A stretch of DNA of 64,000 bases from Petrolisthes cinctipes. Its lineage: Eukaryota; Arthropoda; Malacostraca; Decapoda; Porcellanidae. Each line of letters opens with the position of its first letter. Within the stretch, counting starts at the first letter, position 1. The translations under genes were made by a program, and so were the position numbers. Below, one piece after another: positions 1 through 9,580 of the stretch. The stretch lies in assembly GCA_033782935.1 (NCBI GenBank), contig JAWQEG010001225.1, positions 5,001-69,000 of the forward strand. The letters are read 5' to 3'. The notes beneath the pieces are model-generated. The model saw nothing but the letters and a program-made list of their open reading frames with translations. It did not search any database and had not been told where the DNA came from.

Positions 1-12
1 AATAATAATAAC

Positions 13-55
<43 letters not shown>

Positions 56-102
56 TGACCCTTAATAATAACAATAATAATAATAATAATAATGTGACCC
101 TC

Positions 103-142
<40 letters not shown>
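1..142. repeat. (AAT)n microsatellite with GTGACCC interruptions
   Basis: Almost pure AAT repeats, interrupted twice by a short GTGACCCTTAAT/GTGACCCTCAAT segment (about 54-66 and 92-105). The same GTGACCCTTAAT segment followed by AAT repeats reappears at 1685-1735, on the other side of the LINE fragment. The LINE therefore sits inside what was one simple-repeat tract. Confidence 0.95.
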
Positions 143-143
<1 letters not shown>

Positions 144-1258
144 TGAAAGAGTTCTGGGATGAAATGAATGAATGTCTAAGAAAGTTTCAGAGTGGGAGGA
201 GGATAGTGTTGATAGGAGACATGAATGGGAAGGTGGGGAATGAGAGAAGAGGAAATGTAGTTGGCAAGTGGGGTGTGAATGGGATAAATGTACCGGGGAA
301 GGTGTATGGGAAGGTTCTTACTGAGAGACTGGTTGATGTAACAGGGAATAAAGTTAGTGAGGAGCAGGGAGGATTCAGAAAGGGTAGAGGATGTGTGGAC
401 CAAATATTTGCATTAAAATCAATAGTGGAAAAATATATTGGGAAGGGTAGGAAGTTGTATGCTGCCTTCATGGACTTGGAGAAGGCATACGATAGGGTTG
501 ATAGGAAAGCTATGTCAGAGGTGTTGAGAATTTATGGTGTTGGGGGGTCTTTGCTGAAAGGCATTGAGGCCTTCTATGCAGGTGCAAAAGCATGTGTACG
601 GGTAGAGGGTGATCTAAGTGAGAGTTTTAATATTGGTGTAGGGCTGAGACAGGGATGTGTTATGTCACCATGGCTGTTCAATATATATATGGATGGTTGT
701 ATGAGAGAGGTGAAAGCCAAAGTGAATGGTCTGGGGGTGAAGTTGAGGCTGAATGAAGCAAATTGGTCCTTGGCAGCAAGTTTATTTGCGGATGACACTG
801 TGTTGATGGCTGAGAGTGAAAGGGAGTTACAGAGAGTGGTGGACGAATTTCAGTCTGTGTGTAAACGAAGGAAACTGAAGGTGAATGTTGGTAAAAGTAA
901 AGTGATGGTATTTGAGAGAGCAGTAACTGAAGTGATTGACTTTGCTACACCTTACAGAGTGGGAGTACCAACTGGGATGAAGTGTGAGATAACTCTAAGG
1001 GGTGAGAGGATGGAGGAAGTGAAGGAGTTTAAGTACCTGGGTACAGTTATGTGTAAACATGGAAATATGGAAGGAGAAATTAGGGAGAGAGCAATGAGAG
1101 GTAGACAGGTCATAGGATCACTGGGGAGGATTCTGAAGGGTAGAAGTGTGAGTATGGAAGTGAAAAGGGAACTACGAAATAGTGTAATCCTGCCAACACT
1201 GACATATGCGTCGGAGACATGGACATGGAGTAGGGCGCATCAGGTGCTGTGGATATGA
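143..1258 (+). pseudogene. LINE ORF: endonuclease remnant fused in frame to reverse transcriptase
   Basis: Reverse transcriptase for target-primed insertion of the element's own RNA. Residues 1-49 look like the middle of an APE-type endonuclease (IVLIGDMNGKVG at about 21-32, with the Asp/Asn pair typical of the GDFN motif). From about residue 50 the sequence is abruptly the finger region of a reverse transcriptase (VPGKVYGKVL, then EEQGGFRKGRG). RT motif A is FMDLEKAYDRVDR (about 109-121, catalytic Asp), motif B is RQGCVMSPWLFNIYMD (about 169-184), and motif C is LFADDTVL (about 214-221, both Asp present). A full LINE has several hundred residues between these parts, so this copy has an in-frame internal deletion near position 290. 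The frame ends after SETWTWSRAHQ and resumes at 1249 in another frame. Catalytic residues are intact, but the endonuclease is not, so it is very likely inactive. Confidence 0.88.
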
Positions 1259-1674
1259 GTTACTTGAGAGGAGCATGTGGACTTACAAGGTGGGATGGAG
1301 AAAGTAATGAGAGTGTATATGAGAGGTGTGGTATGAGTGAGAAGGCAATTGGTATTGAGTGTGGAGTGGTTGAGAGAGTGAAGCGTGATACATTGAGATG
1401 GTTTGGACATGTGGAGAGAATGCAAGGTGAGGAGTTTGTAAAGAAGGTGTATGGAAGTGAAGTTGTGGGACCTGGTGTGAGAGGCAGACCTCTGGTTAGA
1501 TGGCAGAACAGAGTGGAAGAGTATGTAAAGGAGAGAAACATGAGGGGTAGAGGAGGGCTTGACCAAGTAAGGAGGGAGTGTTGGAACAGGGAGAACTGGA
1601 GGCACTTCTGCCGTGGCCACCCCCTTGGGGGGAGTTCCCGGAGGGAACGAGGCATCAGAGCTATAGATAGATAG
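1249..1674 (+). pseudogene. LINE ORF C-terminal region (frameshifted from the RT)
   Basis: Continuation of the LINE polyprotein in a different frame. It carries the post-RT region often seen in these elements: MSYLRGACGLTRWD at the start, then LRWFGHVERM, then RGRPLVRWQNRVEEYV. The sense sequence overlaps the end of the upstream ORF by about 10 bases. A small indel near 1240-1250 explains the change of frame, because the amino-acid sequence reads on naturally from the ORF upstream. The terminal residues run into the 3' hairpins and GATA tail, so the true stop codon is uncertain. No independent gene is implied. Confidence 0.82.
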
Positions 1675-1684
1675 ATAGATAATA

Positions 1685-1692
1685 AGTGACCC

Positions 1693-1735
<43 letters not shown>
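1685..1735. repeat. (AAT)n microsatellite, right flank of LINE
   Basis: GTGACCCTTAAT followed by about 13 AAT units. It matches the simple-repeat tract at 1-142 and marks the other side of the insertion. Confidence 0.93.
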
Positions 1736-2288
1736 GTGAGTTTTATAGAAAATGATTTGTACAGTCAGAGGTAAATGTGAACCTGGAATTTATCACCAAT
1801 AAGTATGTATAGTTGTTGTTGATAGTAACAGACTGTATGTGAAGTTTACCTTAAGAACTTTGTTGGTAGTAAATCTGGACCAACAGACTCCTCCAAACTA
1901 TTTCAAGCAACAACAAATAGAACAATGTAATGTAATTGTTGTTGATGGATGGAAGAACACAGTGGACAACAAACAATGAAGGTTCGTCAGTCTCTTGTAC
2001 AACTCTACAACTCTCTAATAACAAAATACAACCTATTTAATTTATGGATAAGGAAAGATAAGTGAAGAAATTCATTAATTAAGGTTAATTCTATGTCTCT
2101 TGTCTCTATTACAACTCCTCTCTACAACTCTGTAATAACAAAATAAAACCTATTTTGATGGTAAATTGGAGGGCAAAGCAAATGTTTTAAACTATGACAC
2201 CAAACAACAACAGATCCACTATTAGCAACATTGAAGACATCTGTTTCCTGGCATAGTTTGGAGGAATCAGAGTCCTTCTAATTCACCA
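1736..2288. other. AT-rich non-coding stretch with a dispersed motif
   Basis: No convincing coding sequence. ACAACTCTCTAATAACAAAATA-like text occurs twice (about 2005 and 2123), suggesting a local duplication. A dispersed motif lies at 2245-2268 (TTCCTGGCATAGTTTGGAGG...), with a related reverse-strand form near 1886-1906. The 15-base string GGTAAATTGGAGGGC at 2160-2174 is shared exactly with 6213-6227. Confidence 0.6.
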
Positions 2289-2289
2289 G

Positions 2290-2770
2290 TGTTAAAAGAA
2301 TGTATGTGTTAAATTCCTTCATCTTAATATCAACGGTTTACTGTATATAAAAAGTTATTTATTAAGCAGGTATTAAAAGAATATAATTATGTGTTAAATT
2401 CCTTCATCTTAATATCAATGGTTTACTGTATATAAAAAGTTATTTACTAAGCAGGTATTAAAAGAATATAATTATGTGTTAAATTCCTTTATCTTAATAT
2501 AAAGGGTTTACTGTATATAAAAGGTGATTTACTAAGCAGGTGTTAAAAGAATGTGTGTGTGTGTTTTACTAAGCAGGTATTAAAAGAATATAATTATGTG
2601 TTAAATTCCTTCATCTTAATATCAAGGGTTTACTGTATATAAAAGGTGATTTACTAAGCAGGTGTTAAAAGAATGTGTGTGTTAAATTCCTTCATCTTAT
2701 AATATCAAGGGTTCACTGTATATAAAAGGTGATTTACTGAGCAGGTGTTAAAAGAATGTGAGTGTTAAAT
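2290..2770. repeat. Minisatellite, unit about 81-85 bp
   Basis: About six head-to-tail units, each starting TTAAAAGAAT, followed by GTGTTAAATTCCTTCATCTT, a GGGTTTACTGTATATAAAA segment and TTACTAAGCAGG. Unit starts fall at about 2292, 2373 and 2458, with a shortened unit near 2543-2578. Variation is mainly in the GT/AT dinucleotide stretch after TTAAAAGAAT. Confidence 0.9.
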
Positions 2771-2939
2771 TGCTTCACACAACACCCAGAGAGTAACCAA
2801 TACATACCTACAGAGAAGTGCAAAATATATTGATATGAAGAGTTTCTTGAATAACATTTACTCAATACTGAATTATATGTGTTGTTGAGTAAGGAGGAAT
2901 TAGAAGCCTCCAAACACATTCTCCCTCCCTCTCTCTCTA

Positions 2940-2967
<28 letters not shown>
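2940..2967. repeat. (CA)n microsatellite
   Basis: About 14 uninterrupted CA units preceded by a CT-rich run. A second, shorter CA-rich stretch occurs at about 3023-3040. Confidence 0.95.
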
Positions 2968-2970
<3 letters not shown>

Positions 2971-3352
2971 TTGGAAGGAGTTTATTTTGTGGCATGGTTA
3001 AGAGGAATCAGAAGCCTCCAAACACACACACTCACACACACCTGTTGTTCTCAAGGGTTTACAACATATAACAAGGTAAGACTACAACAGAAATAATACA
3101 CACAGTTAGGGTGGAATAACAACATGATCTCACTCATTATCAGAGGGAACATGCAAAAAAGTTAGTCATGAAGGCGAAAGAAATGGAATCCAATGACAGG
3201 TGAGGTAATTTTTTGTACCGTGTCAGAGGTCCACCAGAGAATATGGTAATAAGAAAAATATACAAACCTACAGAGGCCTAAGTAAGCATGTAGATAATGG
3301 TGTAACATATGTCTCTAATACTAAGTTAGGTAATAGGGGAAGTAGAAGTTAT

Positions 3353-4217
3353 TTGTCATATTGGTATACAAATGTGGATGCACTATTAAATAAGATGTCA
3401 GAGTTAGTTTTTAGAATAAATCATGCAGATAAAGCCCCAGATATAATTTTGATTAATGAAATAAAACCTAAAAACTCAAGATTTCCAGTAATGGAAACGG
3501 AATTTAAAGTTAATGGTTATGACATACATTCAATATAGAAGGGGATGGTAGAGGAATAATAATATATACCAGAGTACAGTTTAAAGCTAGGGATATAAAA
3601 TTGAAATCTGTTTGGGTTGAAATAGTATTAGATAAGGGGGATAAATTACTTATAGGATGCATCTATCACAGTCCAAATAGCGTACCAGAGAATAGTGATA
3701 AATTGAGAGCATTGCTACTTGTAGCCTATGAGAATAACACTAGTCATATCCTGATCACAGGAGATTTTAATTATCCAAATATTAATTGGAGTAATTAAAC
3801 CACTACTGGCAGTGTGGGTAGTGAGCAATTCATTTTTATTGAAGCACTGAGAGTTGTATTTATGTACCAGCATATGCTGTACTTGTTCCAACTAGAGCGA
3901 GAGGAAGCACTAGCCCAACATTGCTAGATTTGGTCTTGTCCAGTGAGATGGGAATGGTTGATAGCTTGAAACTGTCATCTCCACTGGGTAGGAGTGATCA
4001 TAGTGTGACAGATTTTAAGTACAATATAAATGTTAAAAAGAGCGCTACAAGGAGGGAGATATTCTTATACGATAGAGCTGATTATAAAGCCATGACAGAA
4101 GAGAGATCTCAGGAATGGAAAGACTATTTTAAAAGTATACAGGGCATGGAGGAAAAGTGGAACTTATTCAAGGGAAAAATTAATGAAATAATTGGTAAAT
4201 GTGTTCCAATTAAATAA
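3353..4217 (+). pseudogene. CR1-like LINE endonuclease remnant
   Basis: APE-type endonuclease pieces in three stretches. The N-terminal piece at 3353-3535 has YTNVDALLNKMSEL and PDIILINEIKPKN, whose Glu is the expected catalytic residue. The middle piece at 3601-3795 has VWVEIV, LLIGCIYHSPNS and ILITGDFNYPNINW, the GDFN active-site motif. The C-terminal piece at 3921-4214 has LDLVLSS and SPLGRSDHSV, the Ser-Asp-His motif. Stops and frameshifts separate the pieces. The enzyme normally nicks target DNA for retrotransposition; this copy is broken. Confidence 0.85.
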
Positions 4218-4639
4218 TGTGGAGCTGAGGGTCAAGCTGGAAAGTGTAACGCACCATTGGATCAGAAAACATGAGAAGAGATAAGAAAGAAAAACCAATG
4301 TTGGCAAAGATATATTGAAACTAAGGATTCTGAGAAATACAGAAAGTTTACAAGACAGCGTAACAAGGTCAGAAACTTGATGCGAAGAATCCAGAAGGCG
4401 CGAGAACAAGATATAACTAAGCAACTGAAGTGTATTCCAAAAAAGTTCTGAAGATGTCAAGAGCAGGATTAAGACTTTTATAGGCATTGGTGATATTAAG
4501 ACAGAAGTAAACGGCGAAGTAAAAATTGTACAGTCAGATAGAGAAAAAACCCAGGTACTAAACAAAAAATTCTCCACTGAATTTACCAATTAACCTGGAG
4601 GGGGAAATTTACCTGAACCTATAAATGATAATGCCAGAC

Positions 4640-5519
4640 TCAATGCCCAATTTCCTGGTAACAATTGATAAAGTCAAAAGATATCTTCAAAGATTGAGAA
4701 TTGATAAGTCCCCAGGACCAGATAATATTAATCCAAGAATGTTTAAAGTGTTGAAGAAGGAATTGTGTGAGGTCCTGACTGACCTATTTAATACATCTCT
4801 AAGTGAAGGAATACTACCTATTAATTGGTGGCTAGTGAATGTCAGTGTGATATTTAAGTAGGGGCATAAAACAGAAGTAAACAATTATCGCCCTGTGAGC
4901 TTAACAAGTGTAGTATGTAAACTGTGTGAATCAGTACTGCATGAACATGTATTAAAGCATATAATGGAAAAAGGACTCTTATCAACAAAGCATGTACTGA
5001 TTTATATCAGGTAGATCAACTGTACTCCAGATACTACAAGTGGTGGACGAGATTATAGAAATTCTTGACTCTAGAGAAGAGGTGGATATGATATATATGG
5101 ATTTTCAAAAGGCATATGATAAAGTGACTCATCAGTGACTTATGAACAGGTTAGCCAATTATGGTATTAGAGGAAAGGTTCACAAGTGGATTGAATCATT
5201 TTTAACTGGAAGAAAGCAACGTGTCCTCATAAATGGGCATTATTCAAGTTGGACTGATGTTGTAAGCAGAATTCCACAAGGAAGTGTATTGGGACCGCTA
5301 CTTTTTGTTGTATTTATTAATGATCTCCCTGAACAAGTGGAATCCAGTGTATATTTGTTCACTGATGACACTAAAATATACAGATGTATTAGGACACAGA
5401 GGGATAGAGAAATATTGCAAGGTGACCTAAACAACCTAACACATATACAGAATATACAGTCTGTATGGTTGCCTTATAAAAAGAAGGATATCAAGGCAAC
5501 AGAAAATGTCCTTCGATGA
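4640..5519 (+). pseudogene. CR1-like LINE reverse transcriptase remnant
   Basis: Starts with the finger region (LRIDKSPGPDNINPRMFK, about 4694-4747). NNYRPVSLTSVVCKL follows at about 4882, after a TAG at 4858. Motif A, MDFQKAYDKVTHQ, is near 5098-5136 and is followed by a TGA. An open stretch from 5142 then carries RIPQGSVLGPLLF (about 5268) and motif C as LFTDDTKIYR (about 5355). Motif C usually reads FADD, so Ala is replaced by Thr here, while both catalytic Asp residues remain. The fingerprint is typical of CR1 elements. Confidence 0.87.
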
Positions 5520-5529
5520 TCATCGAAAA

Positions 5530-5958
5530 TGGTACCAGATTTAAATCACCTCAGCTACCCTGTAAGGCTAAAAGCTCTTGGCGTTCCGTCAATGAGCTAT
5601 CGATGATTGAGAGGTGACATGGTAGAAATTTTTAAATCCTGAAAAGAGAATATGATAAAGATGTAAATTTACACCTGGAGAGGAACATGGGACCAACCCG
5701 TGGAAATTGTATGAAACTGGCTAAGGGATGTAGTAGGACCAAGCGACGACAGATGTTCTTTACTTTGAGTGTGGTGGATGTGTGAAATAGTCTCCCAAAT
5801 CAAGTTATAGAAGCAGAGAGTGTACTGGTTTTTGAAAAAAGATTGGATAAATTTTGGGAAAATCAGCCAGTGAAGTATGAATTTGAAGAGGCATTAATGA
5901 CCACCCCTGACCACAACATAATTATGGATATTGAAGATCTGGACTTAGAGGACTGAAA
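5530..5958 (+). pseudogene. CR1-like LINE C-terminal segment remnant
   Basis: Broken reading frame with the conserved post-RT text of CR1 polyproteins: LSYPVRLKALGVPSMSYR, then RGDMVEIFKS, later NSLPNQVIEAESVLVFEKRLD and a final acidic stretch. At least five in-frame stops interrupt it. It directly precedes the element's 3' tail. Confidence 0.8.
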
Positions 5959-6001
5959 ACACCTGCCGTCCAGTATTGTTGTAAGGTATCGTAAGGTAAG
6001 G

Positions 6002-6364
6002 TGATAATTAATCACAGGGTTCCCAGGTTGGCAGTTTTCCCGCTAGATTTGGCGGTTTCTCTCTCTACTCCGCGGAATAATTTACCAATAGCGGTTTAGC
6101 AGGAAATTTAGAGGGTTCGCCTGCCATACCTACCACACCACTCTTTGCCCTTCCATACTCTGGAAATACCTCATTTCACCTCACCGTAATAATCTGCTGA
6201 ACATTTATATTTGGTAAATTGGAGGGCTAGTAGTTTGATTCCTCCAAACTATGCCAGGAAATATATTAACTCAGTATAAATGTGAGATATCTGTACTGTT
6301 GTATGATAGTTTTTGAGGAATTTTTTGCCCTCAAATTCACGACAGTGTACCAGCAGCCCCCATC

Positions 6365-6367
<3 letters not shown>
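6002..6367. other. Non-coding stretch with inverted copy of dispersed motif
   Basis: No coding signal. GGTAAATTGGAGGGC at 6213-6227 repeats 2160-2174. Positions 6237-6260 are the exact reverse complement of 2245-2268 (24 of 24 bases). At 6037-6110 there is a segment with GGCGGTTT and GCGGTTTAGCGG-like text of unknown origin. Confidence 0.55.

Positions 6368-6432
<65 letters not shown>
6368..6432. repeat. (CT)n microsatellite
   Basis: About 32 uninterrupted CT units. Apparent open reading frames across it (runs of Ser-Leu) are low-complexity artefacts. Confidence 0.97.
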
Positions 6433-6434
<2 letters not shown>

Positions 6435-6575
6435 ACTGATTTATCACTTTATAATAAAGAATTTAATAATTCAGTTATACTGTGGGCCTATAATATTTTC
6501 AACCTTTTATAGTTTAACTCCTGTGCCACAAATTTGAGTTGTTTCATTAAGTTTCCTTAACACATTGCATTGAAG

Positions 6576-7172
6576 ACAGTAGAGGTGTATGTGTGTGTGC
6601 GAGTGAGGAGGTGTATGTGTGCGTGTGTGAGTGAGGAGGTGTATGTGTGTGTGTGAATGAGGAGGTGTATGTGTGTGTGTGTGTGTGAGTGAGGAGGTGT
6701 ATGTGTGTGTGTGAGTGAGAAGGTGTATGTGTGTGTGTGAGTGAGGTGTATGTGTGTGAGTGAGAAGGTGTATGTGTGTGTGAGTGAGGAGGTGTATGTG
6801 TGTGTGTGAGTGAGGAGGTGTATGTGTGTGTGTGTGTGAGTGAGAAGGTGTATGTGTGTGAGTGAGGAGGTGTATGTGTGTGAGTGAGGAGGTGTATGTG
6901 TGTAAGTGAGGAGGTGTATGTGTGTGAGTGAGAGGTGTATGTGTGTGAGTGAGGAGGTGTATGTGTGTGAGTGAGGAGGTGTATTTGTGTGAGTGAGGAG
7001 GTGTATGTGTGTGAGTGAGGAGGTGTATGTGTGTGAGTGAGGAGGTGTATGTGTGTGAGTGAGGAGGTGTATGTGTGTGAGTAAGGAGGTGTATGTGTGT
7101 GAGTGAGGAGGTGTATGTGTGTGAGTGAGAAGGTGTATGTGTGTGATTGAAGGGGTGTATGTGAGTGAAAGA
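6576..7172. repeat. GT-rich minisatellite, unit about 22 bp
   Basis: Roughly 27 copies of GAGGAGGTGTATGTGTGTGA-like units. Variation is mostly in the number of GT pairs and in GAGGAGG versus GAGAAGG. The left third has longer and more variable GT runs, while the right half (from about 6850) is much more regular. Confidence 0.95.
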
Positions 7173-7349
7173 TAGAATAATGGGTAATTCTTGTGACAGA
7201 GACTTAAAAACTATAAAATTCTGTCATTGGTTAAGGGAAATTAAATTGATTTTGAGCTTGGTGGTTTATAAGCTGTAATTGGTTAGAGAATTTGGTGGAA
7301 TATTGGCAGTATTTGAGGTGGTTTGGTGAAGTGTAATCAAGGACGATGT

Positions 7350-7552
7350 ATTGTTATTAGGCACCGCAACAGCGAGGTCATATAGCGCCAGAAAACGGTG
7401 ATAGAGAGGTGAGACAGCAAGCAGGAAGGAAATAGAAAGTAAAGAGAGACAGTGAAAGAACTAAAAGCTAGTGGCTGGGGCCAAAGGGGCGCCAAAACCC
7501 TTAAAGTATTGCCCACATCACTAATGTAGGCAATACCCACCTATGGGTTCCA
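7350..7552 (-). repeat. Interspersed repeat, copy 1 (inverted partner of 9603-9803)
   Basis: Read on the minus strand from 7552, this matches 9603-9803 over about 190 bases with scattered mismatches and small indels. Shared stretches include TTAGTGATGTGGGCAATACTT, TTTCTATTTCCTTCCTGCTT and GGCGCTATATGACCTCGCTG. Its 3' end on the minus strand runs into TAATAACAATAC. Small size plus a simple-sequence 3' end suggests a SINE or a truncated LINE 3' end, but I see no clear RNA polymerase III box A or B. The apparent reading frame across it is shared only because the DNA is shared; I do not regard it as a gene. Confidence 0.82.
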
Positions 7553-7939
7553 GGATGGTGTGTGTAATAATGGTAAACTTAACCCTGTGTCAGCCATCCA
7601 GTATTGAGGACTGATGGACAAACCTTGATGAGTGTGTTAACCCTACCAAGAGGAGATAGCTGATTAATTTACTTCTCATCATAGGGAGTGAGATAAAGTA
7701 AACACATATTAATACTGGAAGTGAAGTGATTTGGTGAAGGGCAGATACTAAGTGTTAAGGTTATTAATTAATATAAATGTTGTTAAGTTTTGTTTTAATT
7801 TTCCTCTCGGATCCATCAGCCAACCATCATTTTGGGAAGTGTTGAGCTGATAAAAGGAGGGTTAGCCTAAACTCCTTTCTATCCTGTGGAGGGTAAGTTA
7901 ATATACTTACATACTGATAGATAGGACAAAAGTGCCTGA

Positions 7940-8075
7940 ACAAACCCAAAGGTATAATTCACAGCAACAGCAAGGTCAGTATAATACAGGAAATGTTAGT
8001 AATATAAAACATGGGGACAGTGTAAAATGCTTTAAGTGTGGTTGGTGGTTTTGGCCACAGAGCTTTCAATTGTTA
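7940..8075 (+). pseudogene. Gypsy gag nucleocapsid zinc-knuckle remnant
   Basis: A Gln/Asn-rich stretch (QRYNSQQQQGQYN) leads into KCFKCG at about 8028-8045. After a frame change come GGFGHRAFNC residues, together giving a Cys-X2-Cys...His-X4-Cys knuckle that binds RNA in Gag proteins. The frame change falls between the second Cys and the His. A stop follows directly after the last Cys. Confidence 0.72.
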
Positions 8076-8099
8076 AAATAGGAACTTTATAGGATTAAC

Positions 8100-8310
8100 T
8101 ACTAAGCATGAGGTTAAAGGTAATCTTGGGGTTGTACTACAGATACCCTTGTTAGAAGAGAAAATTCCAGGTATTACTTCATTCATTACAGAGGGAAAGG
8201 TGTCTGTAGATGGAAACGAGATAAATATAATTATATTGAGAGACACATGATGCTGTCCAAGTTTGATAAAGAGGAAAGTGTTAGGTGATAATGTACAGTT
8301 GGGGAATAAT
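8100..8310 (+). pseudogene. Gypsy aspartic protease remnant
   Basis: The frame starting near 8100 reads EKIPGITSFITEGKVSV, then INIIILRDT, followed by a TGA (about 8248), then CCPSLIKRKVLGDNVQL. This is the shape of a Gypsy protease, where an Asp-Thr-Gly active site follows a hydrophobic strand and is followed by SLI. Here Asp-Thr are present and the Gly position is TGA. A single GGA-to-TGA change would account for it (inference). The copy is inactive. Confidence 0.7.
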
Positions 8311-8599
8311 GTATGTGAACAAAGTTGGTGACTTCTGGCAACATCTCCAAAAGTAAACACATCAATAAGAGAAAGTATTTATGAATTGAAGGATAACTTT
8401 TATTTCACTGTCTGTGGTTGGTCGACGTCACCCAATATTAGTTATCATTCTGTAATAATGAATAAATTTTGTCTATTACTATTTTGTTTATCACTGACAT
8501 TGTTACCAGAAGCCATCAACAGTGTCCAGATACTTTGTTCCCCAACTGTACACTCTTATACAGGTTGTGATATAACAGTTGTAGGAATTTGTGGGGAGG

Positions 8600-9580
8600 A
8601 AATAGTTCCACTGTATTATATTGATCCTTTTAGTAAGGTGTTGATTGACTGTATTAGGACCTCTATCTAGGACAAAGGCAGGTCACAATTATTTACTGAC
8701 CATGATGTGAGCCTCAATGACATTTCCACAAGCAATACCATTGAGAAACATAAACACCAACAATGTTGTCAGAGAATTAATCTTTTTTTTTTTTGTAGAG
8801 TGGGTTTGCCAGAGATCATACAATCAGATCAAGGAAGTAATTTCACATCACTGTAATTTAAACAGGTAGCAAATGAATTAGGTATTTTGTATCAGATCTC
8901 TAGTGCACATTATCCTCAGTCTTAAGGGGGTGCAGGATTAGGGGACAGGCTGGGGGGTGCGGGAGTAGGGGACAGGCTTGGGGGGTTTTGGGGAGTACGG
9001 GAGTAGGGGGACAGGCTTGGTGCTGGGGGGGGTTAGGGGGGTGCGGGAATAGGGGACAGGCTTTGGGGGGTGCGGGAGTAGGGGACAGGCTTGGGGGGGG
9101 TTTGAAGAGTGCAGGAGTAGGGGGACAGGCTTGGGGGGGGGGGTTAGGGGAGTGCGGGAATAGGGGACAGGCTTTCTACCCCCTCCCAAGACTGTCCCCC
9201 TATTCCCACACCCCACAAACCCCCCCCAAGCCTGTCTCCTACTCCCGCACCCCCTTAAGGGGGGCTAGAGTGATGGCACCAGTCAATGAAAAATATCCTC
9301 AGGATATTTTGTGAGGAAACTGGTCGTGAATGGGACATTATTTGCTTTAAAGGAAGTTTAGGTTTTAGCCTCTTTGAGTTGGTTTATTGCCATACAGTTA
9401 GAGGACCTGTGAGAATGTTAAAGGAGATGTGGATAAATGGTTCAAAAAGATATAGGATTAATCTCACACATGACCACCTTCCAGAATAGATTATTGCAAA
9501 CAAGATAAATAAAAGCTATCAACTTGAAGGATGCACAGTGTGTTAAACAGATTTGTTATGACAAAAAGGCAAGGGTAAGA
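8600..9580 (+). pseudogene. Gypsy integrase remnant, split by an insertion
   Basis: The catalytic core is recognisable. PFSKVLIDCI (about 8624-8653) holds the first Asp. GLPEIIQSDQGSNFTS (about 8805-8852) holds the second Asp. QISSAHYPQS (about 8891-8920) ends directly at the insertion. After the insertion, the reading resumes at about 9264 with a Leu-Glu (third acidic residue), then WHQSMKNILRIFCEETGREW. It continues with SLGFSLFELVYCHTVRGP (about 9354-9407) and MLKEMW, the usual end of a Gypsy integrase core. Stops at about 8710, 8853 and 9270 and a T-run near 8786-8797 show decay. It lies upstream of a short Lys-rich tail (DKKARVRTLQP, about 9560-9592). Confidence 0.85.
8926..9254. mobile_element. 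TTAA-flanked G-rich inverted-repeat element (piggyBac-type MITE candidate)
   Basis: A 329-bp insertion lies inside the integrase remnant, flanked on both sides by TTAA (8922-8925 and 9255-9258). Its left end is GGGGGTGCAGGATTAGGG and its right end, read on the other strand, is GGGGGTGCGGGAGTAGGA. Both then continue with GACAGGCT and G-runs, so the ends are inverted repeats. The interior is several copies of a G-rich unit (GTGCGGGAGTAGGGGACAGG plus G-runs), with strand polarity switching near 9172. Removing the element with one TTAA leaves the integrase frame continuous. TTAA duplication is the hallmark of piggyBac-family insertions. No transposase is encoded. The long G-runs could form quadruplexes. 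Confidence 0.72.

Larger units (their letters stand above)
143..1682 (+). mobile_element. Internally deleted non-LTR retrotransposon (LINE), 3' part with GATA tail
   Basis: A LINE copy made of a short endonuclease remnant fused to a reverse transcriptase, followed by a C-terminal segment and an untranslated 3' end. The last 80 bases hold two strong hairpins: CCCCC-TT-GGGGG near 1619, and GTTCCC-GGA-GGGAAC near 1634. A (GATA)n tail runs at 1664-1682. A structured 3' end with a short tandem tail is common where a LINE transcript is recognised by its own reverse transcriptase. The element lies inside an AAT/GTGACCC simple-repeat tract. I cannot assign the clade from sequence alone; RTE- or Jockey-like are possibilities. 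Confidence 0.85.
3170..5995 (+). mobile_element. Decayed CR1-like LINE
   Basis: Domains of a CR1-type LINE appear in the expected order, all on the plus strand, but scattered over several frames with many stops. They are an endonuclease (3353-4215), a reverse transcriptase (4640-5510) and the conserved C-terminal segment (5533-5957). The 3' end is followed by GTAAGGTATCGTAAGGTAAGG at about 5981-6001, a short tandem-repeat tail as is usual for CR1 elements. The 5' limit is uncertain; I place it near 3170. This copy cannot encode a working protein. Confidence 0.85.

Noticed and set aside
6282..6537. Ser-Leu repeat proteins across (CT)n tracts (also 15069-15278)
   Set aside because: Microsatellite translation artefacts.
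7337..7540. Conserved small protein encoded by 7337-7540 (minus) and 9627-9896 (plus)
   Set aside because: The peptides resemble each other only because the DNA is two copies of an interspersed repeat. There is no start context, domain or independent conservation.
8386..8670. 94-codon open frame as an independent secreted protein
   Set aside because: The hydrophobic middle looks signal-like, but the end (PFSKVLIDCI) is the start of the Gypsy integrase core in a continuous decayed element, so this is a pol remnant.
8938..9314. Gly- or Pro-rich proteins on both strands of the G-rich insert
   Set aside because: Low-complexity translation of a minisatellite inside a transposon insertion.
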